DNA of 64,000 nt from Bimuria novae-zelandiae CBS 107.79 (lineage: Eukaryota > Ascomycota > Dothideomycetes > Pleosporales > Didymosphaeriaceae). The notes beneath the pieces were generated by a model that saw only the letters and a list, made by a program, of their open reading frames with translations, did not search any database and was not told the DNA's origin. Where the stretch lies: positions 66,092 to 130,091 of the forward strand of contig ML976753.1 in assembly GCA_010015655.1 (NCBI GenBank), given 5' to 3'. The position numbers were made by a program, and so were the translations under genes. Numbering within the stretch: the stretch's first letter is position 1; each line of letters begins with the position of its first letter. Positions 45,961 to 58,029 of this stretch are shown in pieces.

Positions 45961-46392
45961 ATGTGAAGTGAGGTGAGGGAAAGGAGGAGTGCTTTATCGG
46001 AATGAAGGCAGGATGAACTAGCTTCATTGGGCATGGGGTAGTGAGAGGGATTGGAACGCTACACAGGCTAGTACAAGCTGGTAATGCTATCGCGTATGGA
46101 GTTTATAGCTCACCTTTCGAGCCAGGTGCCAGACATTTTTAAAGCCTAAAGAGATAAAATAGTAACACTGTGCAGGCGCAATTGTGGGAAGTCTCAAGTA
46201 CCCGACAAATATGTATTGGCAATCAGAATCTATGTACATAGCTCAGACGAGTTTTCTCATTCTCTCCACGCATGCTCTACTCCATCCCATCGCGTGAGGT
46301 CGACGCTCAGGTAAGCGTCAGATCAACGTTTCCCCGGTTCGATTGCACAGGTGGAATTGGAAGCACCGCGGTACAGTACCATCGTCAAGTGC
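45961..46392. other. Intergenic region downstream of RNA copy B
   Basis: 432 bp with no supported gene, including the 3' side of the small secreted protein gene. Confidence 0.4.
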
Positions 46393-46968
46393 TTACGGAA
46401 TAGCCAGATCAGTGGTGCAGAAGAGCTGCGACTGTCCCTTGTACGTGGCCAAAGCTAAGCACAATACGTCAGTAATAACACCACCGAGACCTCATTCCGG
46501 GAAGCAACCTACCATCGAAGCAGTTGTACGTGTCCGCAGCATCAATGTTGCAGTGCCCCACAACATTGTTATCAAGATCAACCAGCTCGTTGTTCTCGAT
46601 GTAGGACGCTGCCCGAAACCATCAGCACCGCATATCATATAATCAAATACCTAGGGTGTAAAGTACGCACTGTAGTGGCCATATTCATCGATATTGAATT
46701 CCAGCTCCGTGACTTGCACGTCGGGGTCCTCAGCTGTGCTGCAGCCCTTGCAGCGCACGCCCTCTTTGCCGCCGCTCACGTCGTTACTGACGGAGAAGAT
46801 GCGGGCGTTGTACACATCGTCGCAACTGGGTGGGGCGGAGAGAAAGAGGTAGGAATCCAGGGTGGAAGCATTGACGGTGATGTACTGGATGCCGCGGTAG
46901 ATGTAGAAGTCTGCGGTGACCGTGGTGGCCAGAGCCGCGGCAGAGAGCAAGGCAGTGAATGCTCGCAT
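46393..46968 (-). CDS. Small secreted Cys-containing protein, unknown family
   Basis: Three exons, 46671-46968, 46513-46608 and 46393-46454 (introns 62 and 58 bp), encode 151 aa. The start MRAFTALLSAAALATTVTA is a clear signal peptide with cleavage before DFYIYRG. The mature part of about 132 residues has six cysteines (SCDD, RCKGC, HCNI, YNCF, LFCTT), enough for three disulfides. It is acidic and has no membrane segment after the signal. I do not recognise the family; effector-like or cell-surface roles are only guesses. The first donor is GTGCGT, chosen because it alone keeps all three exons in frame. Confidence 0.78.
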
Positions 46969-48495
46969 GGTGGGAGGATAGCTGAGTACTGGGTAGTTGG
47001 AAGATGTGCTTTGTTGTGCTGTGTTGTCCTGAGGGCAAGTCGTGGAGGTTTATATACCCGCGTCCTGCTACGCTCGCACACTCTGCTGTCATCGATCGGG
47101 ATCACTTCCTTGATCGTCGTCACCGTCAAGGTTCTCGAGGTGAGTCCGTGTCTGCTTGCATGGCAGCCTCAACTTGCGATGCTCAGCAGTGACCTTCTGC
47201 CCAGCTTGCGCATGGATACATGCGATACTCGAAACCATCATGGCTTTACTGGGCATACAGGCAAAGGTTAGCTCCACATTGCCTGGTCTACATATTGAGC
47301 GGGTCTTGGGGCCATACTGTGCCGTTCCATCCGGACCTAGACTAGAAAAGATACCAAATAGGGTGCAAATCTGGGGGGTGGACGTATGCTTACCCTGGTC
47401 TAAGCTTGAGCTAACGAAATTTACATGTCTGCGTTAAGAGTTCCTAACGGTTTAAAAGCATACAATTCACTACTACCTGTCTCTTCAGGAAGACGTTGAC
47501 GAGTCTATATTACCTCGAAGCGTCCCACTTCTCACATGAGTGCAACAGACAACCTTGGAAGCGCAGGGTTCGGAAGTCTGCGACAAAGGCGGCCTGATGA
47601 CGAAAGACGTTTTGTTTAGAATGCGACCTCTTTAGGCGAGCCATGAAAGTGACATACCAAAAGCGGCGTTCGTCGTGAGATCCTTCGGCATAGTCTTCCG
47701 ACGGGCCGTACGTCATCCCCGGTGAGGGCTAGCATAAGTAACGGGAACCTTATTTGCATGCAGGCGTACAAGAACTTAGTACTACAACATCTGTCGTTTC
47801 TCCACGGACCATTCTAGAAGTCACCACTTTGCCTAATGTAATCTAGAACAGTTGAAGCATGTTAATAGGTGAAATACAGCGAACAGAGAAAAATAGGGCA
47901 CATAACCTAACACCCATCAGTATCCTTCCCTTTGGCGAGTTTCCAAAGCCACCCTGCCTCGATCCACTATCACACTCTCCTATACCTTCACAAACCAAAA
48001 ATAATCTACACAAGAGCATTCCAGAGGCGCCCGCAGCAACAATCAGAGCATCAGTCACGGGAGCTAAAAGCCCTGAAGGTATAGAGAGTTAGCACATTGC
48101 GCATCGCTACTGAAGCTGGCCTTTGCATGTATCACTCTGGCGTCGAACCAAACTTACTTGGACCGTGTGTGGCGGATACTGGTGTTTCGACCTGGTGTCC
48201 GCGTTTCTTGGACTATTCACTATGTATTTAGGGAACTGTATGTGATACATGGAGGGCGCTTCATTCAGCAAGGCATATATGGTCGAATATCAGGCTTCAG
48301 CCTCGTCCTTCAGACTCCAAGACCGCGCTGTCATACTCACGCATATCGCCGTGCTCGTCGGTTACCCCCAGCGCTGCATGGGCTACGAATGCCGCTACAA
48401 CTCCGCCCGCCATGCCCAATTCAATGCACAACCATACCCTTCCGGTCCATCTCCAACCACTCATGCTGGTTCTGACAAGCAGGAAGGTTACCTTT
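46969..48495. promoter_or_regulatory. Intergenic region with TATA box of the small secreted protein gene
   Basis: On the minus strand a TATATAAA element at about 47049-47057 lies 80 bp before the ATG at 46968. The rest (to 48495) carries no frame I can support as coding. Confidence 0.45.
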
Positions 48496-50092
48496 CTAAG
48501 CCCTTCCTACTTTGAAAGACAGGATGTCGTTCTTGCCCACCTGCACGATATCATCTTCTGCCACACGCACACCGCCTTCCCTTTCCACATAGGCCATAGG
48601 TGCATCGCCCATAACTTTCCTGTACACATCGCCGACCGTGCTGCCCTTCTTGACCAACACGCAATCTCTGAAGACCGCCGTTGAACTTGCACTGCCACTT
48701 GTGAAATTCGAAATATGCCTGACGGGAAAGACAGGCACGAGACCGAGGAGCTCTGCGGCTCGGGATAGGACCTGCACGACGCCCGTGGAGCCGAAGCGGT
48801 ACAGCACCATATCCTTCAGATTCTCGATGCGCGAGCGCAGCTTCTCGTCCAGCTCTTTCAAACCGCCACCATCAGGGTCACCCTGCTCGATGAGGTCTTC
48901 CCGCGTGTCCACGAACTCGCTGCCCTCGGTGTATTTAATAAACCCCTGCTTCGCCAGCTTGCGGAGAAACACTTCCGATATTGCCGAGCACAGCACGATG
49001 CTCTTCGGGTCCTGCTGCTTCGCGATCTTCGCGATGTTCTTGTCTGCGTCCGGGTGGTCGATTTTGTTGAGAGCGATGACGGTAGGGAATTTCTCGTCTG
49101 TGAAGGCGTTCACGACGCGCTCGATGGTCTCGTTGGACCAGTCTTGGAGCGGCTCTTTGAGACCCAGGCGGTCGAGGCAGCGTGCGACGACGGCGGAGGT
49201 GGAGCCGTAGCCGGAGAACTGGTTCTGCAGGGTTTCCACGGCGGTCGCTTTTACGGCGACGTGGCGGCGTTTGATGGAGCCCCTAGGCATGCGTGTTAGA
49301 TAGACGTGGAAAAAAAGCGGGACATGATGTACCATTTCTCCATCAGGTTGCCTTGTATCCAACGCACGATTTCTGAGCGTAGCCACACGATATCCTGGCT
49401 GGGGTCGTACCCTCGAGTCGCCTTGCCTGCGCCGCGTCAGCCCAACATCTTACATACAGCGCTTTTATTCCTAGCTCGAAAAATGAACATACCTTCCGCG
49501 TCCGTTGTCCCGCTCACATCCACCACATGCACAAGCGCATCCGCATGTCTCAAATCGTCCAAGAACCGATTCCCTAGCCCCTTGCCCATATGCGCTCCAG
49601 GTACCAGGCCTGCCACATCAAGTAGCTCAATAGGTACACTTCTCTGCCCATCTACGCAAGACCCATAGTTCGGTTTGCATTTGTTCTCCAGCCCTACGCG
49701 CTTACACGCGCATTCAATCTGCAGGTACCCTACTGCGCGCTGAGGGTCGATGGTTGTGAATCTTTGCACGCATTAGCACTGAACTGGCAATAGACAGACT
49801 TTTGCGCCGGCGATGCGATTCGAAGGGACGCGCGGGGTGGCGGGGTATATTGAGGTCTCGTACTTACGGGAAGTTTCCTATTCACTGTCAACATTCCCGG
49901 TTCCCAAATGTACTCGCTACAATGCAAAGATGCTACGGACCGACTTTTGACGTGGCATCTGTCAAGCTGCCAGAGACACAAGCTTTAGACAGAGCAGTAT
50001 GGATAGATGAGGGGCAGACTGCACCTGTTGAGGGTTGTGGATTTACCAGAAGAGGGCTTGCCAACAAGGCCGATTAAGGGATCGCGAGGCAT
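48496..50092 (-). CDS. Obg/YchF-like P-loop GTPase with TGS domain
   Basis: Six exons: 50025-50092, 49941-49966, 49868-49877, 49493-49761, 49333-49426 and 48496-49282. The third exon has only 10 bases. The introns are 58, 63, 106, 66 and 50 bp and the product is 417 aa. The protein starts [20 protein letters not shown] (P-loop), then [20 protein letters not shown] (switch region) and [19 protein letters not shown] (G3). [10 protein letters not shown] is the NKxD-type motif. The C-terminal about 80 residues fit a TGS domain ([20 protein letters not shown]). It resembles the eukaryotic/archaeal YchF relatives such as fission yeast SPBC428.15; the cellular role is not known. Every exon junction keeps the frame. 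Confidence 0.88.
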
Positions 50093-50627
50093 GTCGCGTC
50101 AGTAGCTTGTAGTTTGAAACGAGAGAATAATTCGGATGGTGAGAAGACTGAACCACTTGCCATTCCTTGAGGCTCGCTCACGACATTGATTTTCTTATCG
50201 ATAGATGACTAAGGTCTTCAGGTCTCCATTATGGCGCCCTTGGCTGTGGCCTCACGAATCCTTGATGCAAGGCGTCCGCGGAGTACTGAGACACACCTGC
50301 CAAGGCTAGAAGAAGCACATTTGCGGCGTACTATTCGAACCTCGATTGATTCCGTTTGAAAGGTAAACCACGTTGACCTGGTCAAAGACTTCGCAAACAG
50401 TGAAAGCAGCGTTAACAGATGACATTTGAAACTGCAATTATTATGTACTATGCAAAGTGTACATGTTCTATCCCAGCGCCAGCTAGGCGTCATAACGAGC
50501 TGGCGAACTCCAAAGAAAACCCCAAAAAGATACCATTACCGCAAAATACGGCGTGAATGTCATACCCCGCCGCTGGCAGCCTTGAGTTGCTCAACATGGG
50601 CTTCTGCACATGCTACCCATGTTGACT
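50093..50627. other. Intergenic region between the GTPase and GH72 genes
   Basis: 535 bp holding the GTPase promoter and the GH72 3' end. No exon supported. Confidence 0.4.
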
Positions 50628-52107
50628 TTACAAAATGAGAGATCCACCGAAGACAGAGGAAACGAGGACGACAAGGCCGCACATCAAAGGAGCGAACATG
50701 AACTCTGGAGCGAGGCCAGCAGCAGCGCCGCCGGAGGGTTTCGCGTTTGCACCACCAGCTGTGCCGGAGCTACCCTCGGTGGAGCCAGTCGTCACTGCGC
50801 CACTAGCAGCAGGACCAGTCTTGACCGTGTTGGCTCCAGCTTCCTGGCTGCCACCCTTGAGACCAGGGGCTTTACCAGCACCATTGTCGAAGTACTCCTT
50901 GACACCATCGGGAGTGAGCGGAAGCTCGTCGTCATTAAGATCAACGTCCCAGTGGGTCGACTTCTTGGGGCATTCCGATGGCTTGTTGTCCGTCTTGTAT
51001 CCACCGTCGCCAGTAGGAGCAGGAGCCTTGGAGAAAGCATCCTTGAGAGCTGTGAAGTCGGGCTTGTCTGTAACCGAGTTGCCGTTGGCGTTGACCAATC
51101 CAAAACCCTCGTTGCCGTCCTCCTCGGTGTATTCGTATACCAGACCACCAGAGTACACGGGGGTCATCTTGGAAGTGTCGTAGAGGGCGCTGACGGCGTT
51201 GAAGGTACGCTTGTTCTCCTTACAGCCATACTCGGAAAGACTGTAAATGTCAGCTCAATACTGCGTACATGGAAAGCGGTTTACTCACAAGAGAGGAATG
51301 CTGTAGGAAGAAAAGTTCTTAGCCTTCTGGGACCAGTCGGTGTCCTCAAACGTGTCCGGGTCGCACCAAGAATAGTCGTTGAACGCAAAGAAGTCGCTAC
51401 GAGCACCATCGGGACCACAGTTCATGTAGGCAGCCAGCTCGTTACGGTTCTCGGCAACATCAGCAGCAGAGTAGCCGACAGGAATCTTGCGGTAGCCGCG
51501 GGCGTTGATGTACGAGCGCATGTCGCGGTCAGTGGCCTTGACATATGGGGCACACTCTGTGTTCTTGTCGTTGTTGATGACCTCGTTGCCAGAGAAGAAG
51601 GCGAGCGTGTTGTCGTACTTCTGGAACGCATCGATGGTAGCGAAAACGCTCTGGAGGTACATCTTGTTATAGGACTTGGCGGGCGAGTCACGGTTGATGG
51701 AGTACAGCGGGTTGTTGACGTCCAAGGCCAGGTAAATGCCAGCATCGGAGAGCATTTGCATGCACTCATCGTGATTAGCTGAGTTGTCGACTGTGTACAC
51801 ACGAATGGTGTTGATGCCAAGTTCCTTGAACTTGGCTACATCGCGCTTGCATGTCTCGGTATTGGCGATGGGGTCTTCGTTCGCGCCTGAGCCACCGGGT
51901 TGATAGTCAACACCGCGGATGTAGAAACGCTTGCCACCTGCAAAGAAGGCTGCGAATTGTCAGCATTTACATGTACAGCTGTGACGCGTGGCGCAACTCA
52001 CCGTTTCCTTTAACAGAGACGGTGGGCAATGAGGCACGCTTCGCAGGCGCGGGTCCAGCCGCAGCGCACGCGGCGAAGATGCTCGCAGCAATGGCAGAGG
52101 TCTTCAT
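50628..52107 (-). CDS. 1,3-beta-glucanosyltransferase, GH72, GPI-anchored (Gas/Gel type)
   Basis: Three exons, 52002-52107, 51289-51949 and 50628-51240 (introns 52 and 48 bp), encode 459 aa. MKTSAIAASIFAACAAAGPA is the signal peptide. The catalytic domain has KRFYIRGVDYQPGG, INTIRVYTVD, AFFSGNEVINND (acid/base Glu near residue 155) and FLSEYGCKENK (nucleophile Glu near 260). Then come a Gly/Ser/Thr-rich linker and a hydrophobic end (FMFAPLMCGLVVLVSSVFGG) fitting a GPI-anchor signal. There is no Cys-rich CBM43/X8 module, so it is a Gel1-like short form. The enzyme lengthens cell-wall 1,3-beta-glucan at the plasma membrane. Confidence 0.94.
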
Positions 52108-52980
52108 AGTGGGTGATGATGTCGTCCAGATATTACGGAGAATCGAGGTTGAAACGGAGGATAACAAAGACGGAGAGGAGCGAGGGACGCAAGATCAAAC
52201 AGGCGCGAGCCCAGACAAACGAGTGTAAGAAACTGCAATTAGTTTAAGATGCAGTAAGGAAGATGCACGGTGGAAGGCAGGCAGGAGGAGAGAAAGAGAA
52301 CACAGCGAGGGCACTCCGGAATTTAGGGGCGGTCTTTCTCCTGGTGGCAGATGCCGGGGCAGCCGCGTCATTGGCTGCAGTCCCACATTCCGCTTCCTCC
52401 GTGCACGCCACCACGGGTGTACGAGAAACGCTTGTGAATCAAGGGAGGGCTTGGGCAAGCTTGGCTTACCCCAGTGATCGGCCATCATTCGTGCCATCTG
52501 TGGACCCTCTGCAAAGCCTGAAACATGCACTGTTGTCATCAACGCACAAAATTGACAGCGATCCAAATAAGAATAGCGGGCAATACCCGCCTACCGCCTG
52601 AAAATAGCCTGCTGAACAGGCGCCGCCGGCGGATCACTCCTCCCTTGCACGCAGGTCCCGAGATCATCCCCGACTGTCCCAATATCGCAATAGCTACGAG
52701 TGCTGCGGCCGGGCTTACGCAGCACTGTGCGAAGGATCGCCTTCATTTCATCAAACGGGCAAGTGATTTCTGGAGCGTCAACCAAGTTGGCGGTTATTTA
52801 CAACGGCGCTGCATCGCAGCAGTATTAGCATTAGGCAAGGAAATTGTACGTAAATCTTCATCCATCCACCTTCCCACTATTAATGCGAAGCCGTGGTGAT
52901 TGATACGGGGCCGCAAGCACTCGCCATGGTAATCAAGGCTGCAAGGATTGCGGGCGTGCTTCATCATCCTGCCGTCCTGT
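52108..52980. other. Intergenic region between the GH72 gene and the t-SNARE gene
   Basis: 873 bp holding the GH72 promoter and the t-SNARE 3' end. Nothing coding is supported. Confidence 0.4.
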
Positions 52981-54117
52981 TCAGTTCTTGTTTCTCGTGC
53001 CAAAGTAGCCACCGAGGACAGCGGCAAGAATAGCAATGATGAGGACAACAATGCCGAGCGTCCACCACTTGAGCTTTCGTGCACGGCGCGCTGATTCGAT
53101 ACCCCGATCGAGCTGCTGGTTCGCGTGGGTTGTGTCCTTGTTCACGTCCTCGGTCTGCTCCTCCACGCGCGTTACCTGCTCCTCTTGGTAGACGACTTGC
53201 TCGTTGAGCTGCTGGAAGAGCAGCGCAAGCTCACCAAGCGTCTTTTCGATGCGCTGGATGTCATTGTGACGGGCGCGCACGGCACCGAGCACGCTATTAG
53301 CCTGGCCGCTGCGATTGGTCTTGAGCTGTGAAGGTGTCAGTGCTTCATGAGCCAATGTGTGGACATAAGACACTCACAGCTTGCTGGAAGATGCCCTCGT
53401 CGCCCCAGTCGGCATTTGCCGCCTCCTGTACCTCCTCCTCAGTCGCTTCCGGATTGACGATGCGGTACTGTCGCGCAATCGCATCGCGATACCGTTTGGA
53501 GTAGTCTGCCTCTTCCTTCTGGAACTCCTCGAGCTGGCTCTTGAAAGTGCGCTTCAGCGACTCTACCTGAGTCCTTTTGAACGAGTTCTGGGGCTCCCGC
53601 GATGCGTCCTTTTCGAGAAACTTGATCTCGTCCTTTATCGACGTGTTCCTGATCTGTGTCTCGGAGACGATGCTTTCCAATTGCGCCGAGGAGCGGTTGT
53701 CGGGCGACGACAGCATGCGCTGGTGAATGTTCGCAATTTCAGTGATGTTTGCCGAGAGCTGGTTGATTCTGCTCTTTGTGCCGTCAATGCGCGCGAGGAA
53801 GTCCTGCTGACTCAAAGGCTGTGCGCCATGAGGGATTGGCTGCTGCTGCTGCGGCTGCGAGTATTGCGACGCCTGCGAGTAATGCGAGTCCTCGTGCTGG
53901 AGCGGAGGCGCGTTCAGTTGCTGATCCTGTGGACGTCAGCGCCGTCGCGAAATGACCGAGGATGGCTACTCACATTCCCGCCGCCGTACGGGTTCGCAGC
54001 TCCATAGCCGCCTTGCGCCGTTTGTCCGCCGTATGGGTTCGTCTGCCCATATCCAGATTCCGCTTGCCCTGCATCGCCGTAGGGATTGCCGCCGTACTGT
54101 TGGTACCCTCCAGACAT
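52981..54117 (-). CDS. Plasma-membrane t-SNARE (syntaxin), Sso1/Psy1 type
   Basis: Three exons, 53974-54117, 53378-53926 and 52981-53325 (introns 47 and 52 bp), encode 345 aa. The first about 80 residues are Gly/Gln/Tyr/Pro-rich (GGYQQYGGNPYGDAG), typical of filamentous Sso proteins. The Habc domain follows (FLARIDGTKSRINQLSANIT). The Qa-SNARE helix reads HNDIQRIEKTLGELALLFQQ and carries the central Gln in LFQQLNEQV. A tail anchor (WWTLGIVVLIIAILAAVLGG) ends the protein. It should mediate fusion of secretory vesicles with the plasma membrane, with Sec9 and Snc partners. Confidence 0.93.
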
Positions 54118-54570
54118 CGTGTTTGGTGGCCTCGGGAATTGGAAAGGCAGGCGGATTGGGTCTGCCTAGCGTATATACCGCGGAAGCAACGGAAACACGC
54201 GCTGACTGAAGATGCTCAGTAATAGTATGGTTACCAAATCGCAAAGGTGCGAATGTGGACGACGCAATTGAGACGGTGCCTAGCTGCAACAGCCGAGAAG
54301 GACGACCGACTTAAGAGCGTGAATAGCACCTTCCTCCCAGCCTCGCATCATTTCGTCACAACCGAGGCGGAGCACGTGGCTACTAACCGCTTCAGGTTAA
54401 AACAGTGCGACGCCCTCCTCGAACTCCGCACATTCCACAACGCCTGCAAGAGCTGTTTTTATGCTCGTGTGTAAACAGAATATACGCTCTGTAGATCAGT
54501 GACTCTTTCTGTTATCAAACGAATAGGTTTCCAGTCAAGCTGTCGTCTCCACAGTGAATCGCACTCATAT
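54118..54570. other. Intergenic region upstream of the t-SNARE gene, up to the retrotransposon
   Basis: About 450 bp of normal composition. It ends at the CGGAC that was duplicated by the Gypsy insertion. Confidence 0.45.
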
Positions 54571-54575
54571 CGGAC

Positions 54576-55020
54576 TGTTACGGACCTGCCTTGGTACCGT
54601 AAGGCAGGTTACCTTGGGGGCGCGGTTATAGTTAATGGAAGTACAGGCAGAGGTCAATGGGTGATCGCTAATAGATTACATGCAATATAGATTCTAAATA
54701 AGGATGTTAAAGGCAAGTAATACCTTAGTTAAAGGATTATAAAAATTAATAATAAAGACTATCTAACAAGCGTACTAGTAGCTATATACTTAAGAAATAC
54801 AAGGTAGCCTTATAGCTCTGTAACTCTGCCTATAGAGTTACTAAGTTTCCCTCTGTGACTCTGCCTATAGAGTCGTAGAGTCTGACTTGCCAACTCTATT
54901 AGCGCTGTGATAGAGTTCTGTTACGTGTTTGCTTATAATCTTGGCTAAGGCGTTAGAACCTTGGCTAGCGCTGTTCCCCGCCATTCGTCTTTATCTATCT
55001 TGTAAGGCGTAGCCATAACA
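54576..55020 (-). repeat. Left LTR (3' LTR of the minus-strand Gypsy element)
   Basis: 445 bp, aligned without gaps to 60867-61311. All differences I compared are C/T or G/A. Its outer (54576) side keeps more C and G than the same positions of the right LTR. Confidence 0.95.
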
Positions 55021-55041
55021 CTATCTCCCCTTTCTATTCCT
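55021..55041 (-). other. Polypurine tract of the Gypsy element
   Basis: On the minus strand GGAATAGAAAGGGGAGATAG directly abuts the TGTTATGG start of the 3' LTR. This is where plus-strand DNA synthesis would be primed. Confidence 0.7.
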
Positions 55042-56599
55042 TTGGCTTAAAGGTTAACTCGTTCCGCTCTTAAGTATTTTAAATAGTAGGTTATTTCTTA
55101 TTCTAGAGTTTTAATATTTCCTAATACCTCCTATTTGTAGTAACCCCCGCAGCGCCACGTTAGTCCTAAAACTATCCTTAGATAAGGTTGTCTAACGCCT
55201 TTCGCTTGCGGATTAAGTCCTTTAACATAGTTACAAAGTTATACCGTATTCTTACTATACCTCGTATAACATTCCTTGCGTTATCTTAGAACGCGATACT
55301 CTTAGGAGGTTAGCTTATAAAGCGTGCATTCGTTCTAACGTTTGTACTTCTTATAACGTTTCCTCTAATCCTTCTTTAGCCTGTACGTGGTCTTCTTTGT
55401 TCCCTAAACTTATCCTAATCTCCTTTAGTTAATCGCGCGGATTTAGAAGTTGATTATTTAGTAAAGGAGATTTGTAAGGCTAAGGAGAAGGCCCTTAATT
55501 TTTTAGACAAGGCTACTACTTCCTATACTAAGGCGAGTTGTCTTTGTTGCTAGAAAGCTTTAGCTAAAAATTATTATGCTACTAAAGTTAAGCGTTCGTG
55601 GCGTTATCTTAAGGAGCTTAAGAGAAATAACTTAAGTCCTGCACCTTATAAGGGTCTTTCTAAGTTACTACTAGGCGATTTACTAGATCCTCTCTCTCCT
55701 AGATTTCTTTAGGTAATTAGCTAGAACGAAATTCTGCTAACTTCTTAGGGTAATTAAGGTTTTTAAGTAGTTCCTAAGTGCTTTCCTATGGTTTTCCCTT
55801 ATCGTCCGTACCTGTCTATTTAACTAGGTAGTAATTCTTTCCGTTTCGCATTTAGTGTCCTAGGATCTTATCGACTTCCCATTCCTGGTCCTGTTCTCCG
55901 TATGTGTCTGCGTCGTATACTGCAGGCTCTACGTTCCGTAGTGCCTTTTCTAGTAATAAAATGTGAAATGTCGGGTGAATCTTCATGTTCTCTAGCAATT
56001 TAAGTTTATACGTAACTAGTGTGACCTATTTAATAATTTTATATAGTCTAATCTTTATATAGTCTAATTTTAAATTAAGGCGCTTGTTCTTAATATTTCT
56101 CTTAAGTAACTATACTTTTTCCTTTGCTTTAAGTTAGGGTCCCTCCTTGTGTTTTCTGTCGTAGTACTTTCCTATTTAGAGGTTTAGAAACTTAGCGTCT
56201 AGCCATAGTTGTTCGTGGATCTATTTAATTATATTTACGAATACTTCTCCGTTCGTTGTCTATATTATCATGTCCCTAGGTACATTGTACGCGCTTAGGT
56301 CGAATCTATAGTTTACAAAGAATAGCGATACTCCTATTATTATATTCTTCGAACTGTTGTACGCGAACTGGGCCATTGGTAGTAAGGCTACTTAGTTATT
56401 CTATTAGTAGTTAAGGTAAAACCTTAGGTATTATTCTACTGTCTGGTTTATCCTTTCTGTTTGACCGTCTGTCTATGGGTGATATGCCGTAGACATGCTG
56501 TGTTTAATTCCTAATACTATTATAATCGTTTGCTAGAACTTCAATGTAAACTTTACATCCCTATCTGTGATAATCTTGTCTAGTATTCCGTGTTAACTA

Positions 56600-56980
56600 A
56601 TTACGATCTATAGTATAGTGAATGCTGCTACTTCTGCTCCGCTTTTCTCGTTGTGGGGTTGAAAGTACGAGTATCTTGTGGCCTTGTCCACAATAGTTAT
56701 AATACTGTCGTATTCCGTTTTCGTTGCTGGGTCCTTGGACTTTGGTAACTAAGTAATAAAGTCCATCGTAATGACTCCCTATAGTCTTTTTGGTGCCTCT
56801 ACTAGTTAAAGTGTTCTATATAGTGCGTGTTAACTATATTTGTTCCTGTGACAATCTGCGCAGTCCTTTAAAACTTCTGTTACTATTTGCCTTGCTCTAG
56901 GTATGTAGTACGTTCGTAGGAGCTTTTTAAGGGTTTTTTCTATTCCTTGATGTCCGTGGGCAGGAGATTCATAAAACTAT
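56600..56980 (-). pseudogene. Gypsy integrase remnant
   Basis: Minus-strand sequence gives an HHCC zinc domain (HGHQGIEKT with CADCHRNK) and the core start MDFIT, LPKSKDPATK and IVDKATRYSYF with catalytic-region Asp. Stops interrupt the frame. Confidence 0.8.
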
Positions 56981-57420
56981 TATACGAATTCCTATTATAT
57001 TGCTGATGGAATGTATATTCTTTCGAAAATAATAAAGAATCTATCTTCTATCTATCTTTGCTTATTATTAGGCGTTTCCTTCTAGGTTTCCTTTTTAATC
57101 CATTCGTCCCAGATGCTGTCTTGTCTTTCAATGCTAGCTACTAGCTTAGCTATATTTATAACCAAATCGCCATGTTTATCTTTTACTAATATCGTGCCTA
57201 TTGCTTTTACTTCCTTTTAAAGGTCGGGTCTCCTGCTTAAGGCGTCTGCCAAAAGGTTCTTTAACCCCTTGGTATAGATAATCTTAAAGTCAAATATTAC
57301 GAGATATTCCCACTATCTCGTGTGGCGTTAAGTTAATTCTTTGTTCGTTATGAAGCCTGTGAGGTTTTTGTGATTTGTGTATACCTCTGTAGTGTGCTTT
57401 GCTCCTTGAAGGTAGACTCT

Positions 57421-57627
57421 CTATTGCTTAAACGCTTTGTAGATCGCCAGCATCTCTTTATCGTAGATTAGGTAGTTGAGCTCTGCTAGTTTTATCTGTT
57501 TTAAGAAGTATTCTACTAGGTATAATGCTCTAGTGCGCTTGTCTCGCTGTAAGAGTGCAATCTTATAGACTAAGTTTAATACGTCTGTCTTAACTTCTGC
57601 CAGTAACTCTAGGTTAAACATTCGCAA
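57421..57627 (-). pseudogene. Gypsy RNase H remnant
   Basis: The frame reads KLAELNYLIYDKEMLAIYKA, which matches the LNY..HDKELLAI.. motif of Ty3/Gypsy RNase H. His has become Tyr, a C-to-T change. Confidence 0.8.
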
Positions 57628-57825
57628 AATCAGGTTTTAGCAAAATTATTCTTTAATTTGCTTAAAGCTTTGCTTGCATTCCTTTATCTATTCAAACTTT
57701 ACGTCCTTCTTTGTAAGGCGTGTAAGTGGTTTCGTAAGTTATAACCATCCTATAATAAACTTCCTGCAAAAGTTTGCGAGTTCTAGGAACTTTTATACGT
57801 TTGTCACGTTTCCTAGTGTAGGCTA

Positions 57826-58029
57826 TTACTTAATCTGCTCGATTTTCGCTGGATCTATCCTGATCTTTCCTGGTTTAATAATAAATCCTAGGAAATTGGT
57901 TTCCTTCGTGTGGAATTCGCATTTCCTTATCTTGAGAAACATTTGGGCGTCTGCTAGCTTCTTAAGTACCTTGTGTACGTGTCCAACATGTTCTTCCTCG
58001 TTTTCTGAAAAGATGAGGATGTCGTCCAA
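57826..58029 (-). pseudogene. Gypsy reverse transcriptase remnant
   Basis: The catalytic box is kept as MDDILIFSENEEEHVGHVHK, followed by FLKIRKCEFHTKETNFLGFI, the conserved RT palm and thumb sequence. The frame is closed by stops on both sides. Confidence 0.85.

Noticed and set aside
47859..48092. A 77-codon frame between the secreted protein and GTPase genes.
   Set aside because: No domain, signal or splice partner; composition is like the surrounding intergenic DNA.
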